Below, one piece after another: positions 62,082 through 64,000 of a stretch of DNA of 64,000 nt. The notes under the pieces are model-generated. The model was not told where the DNA came from, ran no database searches, and saw nothing but the letters and a program-made list of their open reading frames with translations. The translations under genes were made by a program, and so were the position numbers. The DNA is from Betaproteobacteria bacterium SCN2 (GTDB lineage Bacteria; Pseudomonadota; Gammaproteobacteria; Burkholderiales; Thiobacillaceae): the NCBI GenBank assembly GCA_008923285.1, contig WBSG01000006.1, forward strand, positions 1-64,000, given 5' to 3'. Position 1 is the stretch's first letter. The number at the start of each line of letters is the position of its first letter.

Positions 62082-63494
62082 ATGAATATTACTTTTCTGG
62101 GCGCCGCCGGCGAGGTCACCGGCTCCTGCTTTCTGGTGGAAAACGAGCATGTCCGCTTTCTGGTCGACTGCGGCATGTTCCAGGGCCTGGGCTCGGCGGA
62201 CAAGAACCGCGATGCCCTGAATTTCGATGTAAGCGGGCTCGATTTCACCCTGCTCACGCATGCGCACATCGATCACTCGGGCCTGCTGCCGCTGTTGGTG
62301 GCAAAAGGCTTCGATGGCCCCATCTTCACCACCCGCGCCAGTTGCGACCTGCTCGAAGTGATGCTGCTGGATTCTGCGCACATCCAGGAAAAGGACGCGG
62401 AATGGGCGCGCGAGCGCAAGCGCCGCGGCGAAACCCTGCGCGACCCCGATAGCGTCGAGCCGATCTACACCGTGGCGGAGGCGCGTCACAGCCTGCGCCA
62501 GCTGCACGGCGTGGGCTATGACGTGGAAGTGCGCCCGCATCCGGCGGTGAAAGTGCGTTTCCGCGATGCCGGCCACATCCTCGGCTCGGCGATTCTGGAG
62601 GTGTGGCTGGAAACGGAGGGGACAACGCGCAAGCTCGTGTTCTCCGGCGATCTCGGCCAGCCCGGCCATCCGCTGATGAACGATCCCGCGCCGGTCGAAC
62701 ACGCGGACTACCTGATCGTGGAGTCCACCTACGGCAACCGCCTGCACAAGCCGCTCAGGGAAACCACCGAGGAACTGGTCGACGCCATCAACGACACGCT
62801 GGCGCAGCGGCGCGGCAATATCCTGATTCCGGCTTTTGCCGTGGGGCGTACGCAGGACATGCTGTTCATCCTTTCCGATCTGGCGGCGGACGGACGCCTG
62901 ATCAGCAAGCCGCGCATTTTCGTCGATTCGCCGATGGCCAAGGCGGCGACCGAAATCACCCTCCGGCACCATCGCCTGCTCGACGAGGAGGCGCGCCACT
63001 TCATGCAGGATTTGCGCGCCAACCACCGCACGCCGCTGCCGATCACCTTCACCGAAACCGTGGACGATTCTAAGGCCATCAACCGCGTTTCCGGCGGCGC
63101 CATCATCATCGCCGCCTCGGGCATGTGCGATGCCGGCCGCATCAAGCATCACCTGCGCAACAACCTCGCGCGCGACGAAAACAGCGTCATCTTCGTCGGC
63201 TTCCAGGCCCAGGGTACGCTCGGACGCAGGCTGGTCGATGGCGCCAAGGAAGTGCGCCTGTTCGGCGAGGACGTGCCGGTGCGCGCGCGCATCTACACCA
63301 TTGGCGGCCTCTCCGCGCATGCCGACCAGGCCGCGCTGATGGATTGGCTTTCGCGTTTCAGCAGGCCGCCGCGCCAGTGCTTCGTGGTGCATGGCGAAGC
63401 GGAAACCGCGCAATTGTTCACCGACAAGATTCGCGCGGATCTGGGCTGGGATGCGCAGACGCCGCAGGCGGGCAAGCGCTATGCCCTGGCGTGA
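62082..63494 (+). CDS. Beta-CASP metallo-beta-lactamase-fold ribonuclease
   Basis: A 470-residue MBL/beta-CASP nuclease of the YsgN/CPSF73-like group. The metal site is THAHIDHSG with downstream DAGHILGS and a FSGDLGQPG motif, then a VESTYGNRLH segment and, in the C-terminal beta-CASP region, GGLSAHADQAAL. Such proteins cut RNA and may be endo- or exonucleases. It begins two bases after bioA ends. There is no known link to biotin; the operon is probably casual. Confidence 0.9.
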   Translation: MNITFLGAAGEVTGSCFLVENEHVRFLVDCGMFQGLGSADKNRDALNFDVSGLDFTLLTHAHIDHSGLLPLLVAKGFDGPIFTTRASCDLLEVMLLDSAHIQEKDAEWARERKRRGETLRDPDSVEPIYTVAEARHSLRQLHGVGYDVEVRPHPAVKVRFRDAGHILGSAILEVWLETEGTTRKLVFSGDLGQPGHPLMNDPAPVEHADYLIVESTYGNRLHKPLRETTEELVDAINDTLAQRRGNILIPAFAVGRTQDMLFILSDLAADGRLISKPRIFVDSPMAKAATEITLRHHRLLDEEARHFMQDLRANHRTPLPITFTETVDDSKAINRVSGGAIIIAASGMCDAGRIKHHLRNNLARDENSVIFVGFQAQGTLGRRLVDGAKEVRLFGEDVPVRARIYTIGGLSAHADQAALMDWLSRFSRPPRQCFVVHGEAETAQLFTDKIRADLGWDAQTPQAGKRYALA

Positions 63495-63525
63495 GGTGCG
63501 GCCGGGTAAACTCGGAGGCATGAGT

Positions 63526-64000
63526 ATGCGACGACATCTGCTTGTCGGCCTGGCGATGCTCTGGGCCGTTTCCGCCCAGGCCTGGGCGGCAGCGCTGCCG
63601 CAGGGCGTGGCCGAAGCACTGTCGGATGCGGGCATCCCCGCCGAGGCGGTGTCTGTCTACGTGCTGCCGCTGGGGGGCGGCGCGCCGCTCCTGAGCGCGA
63701 ATGCGGCGCAGCCGATGAATCCGGCGTCGACCATGAAGCTGGTGACGAGCTATGCCGCGCTGCAGAGCCTGGGCCCTGACTACACCTGGAAGACCGGCTT
63801 CTGGGCGCGCGGCGAAATCAGCGAAGGCAGGTTGCAGGGCGACCTCATCGTGCGCGGCGGCGGCGACCCCTATCTCACGCTGGAGCGCATCTGGCTCATG
63901 CAGCGTGCATTGCGTGCGCAGGGTGTGCGCGAGATCGGCGGCAGCCTGGTGCTCGACCTCACCCTGTATGACTTGCCGCCCGCCGACCCCGGCGCCTTCG
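63526..64000 (+). CDS. dacB: D-alanyl-D-alanine carboxypeptidase DacB (partial, runs off window)
   Basis: The N-terminal part of a penicillin-binding protein 4-type peptidase (family S13), which trims peptidoglycan in the periplasm. A signal peptide ends AWA, followed by the active-site SxxK in NPASTMKLVTSYAALQSLGP. Start at 63526 is preferred over ATG 63520 because GGAG is eight bases upstream. The gene continues past base 64000, so the later SxN and KTG motifs are outside the window. Confidence 0.92.
   Translation, partial: MRRHLLVGLAMLWAVSAQAWAAALPQGVAEALSDAGIPAEAVSVYVLPLGGGAPLLSANAAQPMNPASTMKLVTSYAALQSLGPDYTWKTGFWARGEISEGRLQGDLIVRGGGDPYLTLERIWLMQRALRAQGVREIGGSLVLDLTLYDLPPADPGAF

Overview
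The window looks like a chromosomal segment of a GC-rich betaproteobacterium, most like a sulfur-oxidising chemolithotroph of the Thiobacillus/Nitrosomonadales type. Three things point there: a Thiobacillus-style thiocyanate hydrolase cluster, sulfur-carrier and sulfide:quinone-oxidoreductase-like genes, and a bacterial sucrose synthesis/cleavage operon. The taxonomic call is inference from gene content; no 16S gene is present.

Layout. (1) About 1-14,600 is accessory. It has an IS1595-type transposase, AT-richer orphan genes (a MORN-repeat lipoprotein, a short repeat protein), and a long leftward metal-resistance operon: cadA-like P-type ATPase, czcI, czcC, a small membrane protein, czcB, czcA, a His-rich periplasmic protein and two lipoproteins. 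A divergent MerR-type cadR sits at a classical 19-bp-spacer promoter. The block abuts the 3' end of a tRNA-Phe gene, a common island target. (2) 14,786-23,158 is core-like: a TPR protein, an acetate-type Na+/solute symporter with its DUF4212 partner, a DnaQ-like exonuclease, a CNMP/CBS/DUF294 protein and a PAS-GGDEF enzyme. (3) 23,181-35,983 is the centrepiece, a thiocyanate/cyanate utilisation locus: cynR-like regulator, hupE-like metal transporter, cyanase, a methyltransferase, scnB-scnA-scnC, the P15K-type activator, an ABC importer, and a DsrE/TusA/SQR-like/DUF1641 sulfur module. (4) 36,079-44,149 holds glcF, an NTF2/TetR pair, LysR, cytochrome b561, two YceI proteins, a dioxygenase, DoxX and an old-yellow-enzyme reductase. 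(5) 44,156-49,628 is the sucrose operon: fructokinase, fused sucrose-phosphate synthase/phosphatase, sucrose synthase. (6) 49,943-64,000 holds an EAL/GGDEF protein, a BON/EF-hand protein, DUF1328, a GlrK-QseG-GlrR two-component set, an UPF0016 exporter behind a Mn2+ (yybP-ykoY) riboswitch, groES-groEL with CIRCE and a sigma-32-like promoter, bioA, a beta-CASP nuclease and a truncated dacB.

How the genes work together. The strongest new observation is a 67-bp block repeated almost exactly upstream of two transcription units: between cynR and hupE-cynS (24205-24271) and in front of scnBAC (26813-26879). It is the best candidate for a shared operator of the CynR-like regulator. It would tie cyanate detoxification, a possible cobalt supply (HupE) and thiocyanate hydrolysis, done by a cobalt enzyme, into one regulon. 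The adjoining ABC importer has a substrate-binding protein with an unusual cysteine-rich extension in front of its Tat signal. The locus ends in a sulfur-relay module that could handle the reduced sulfur released from thiocyanate. Assignments rest on reading the translated sequences and recalled family motifs; no database search was run.
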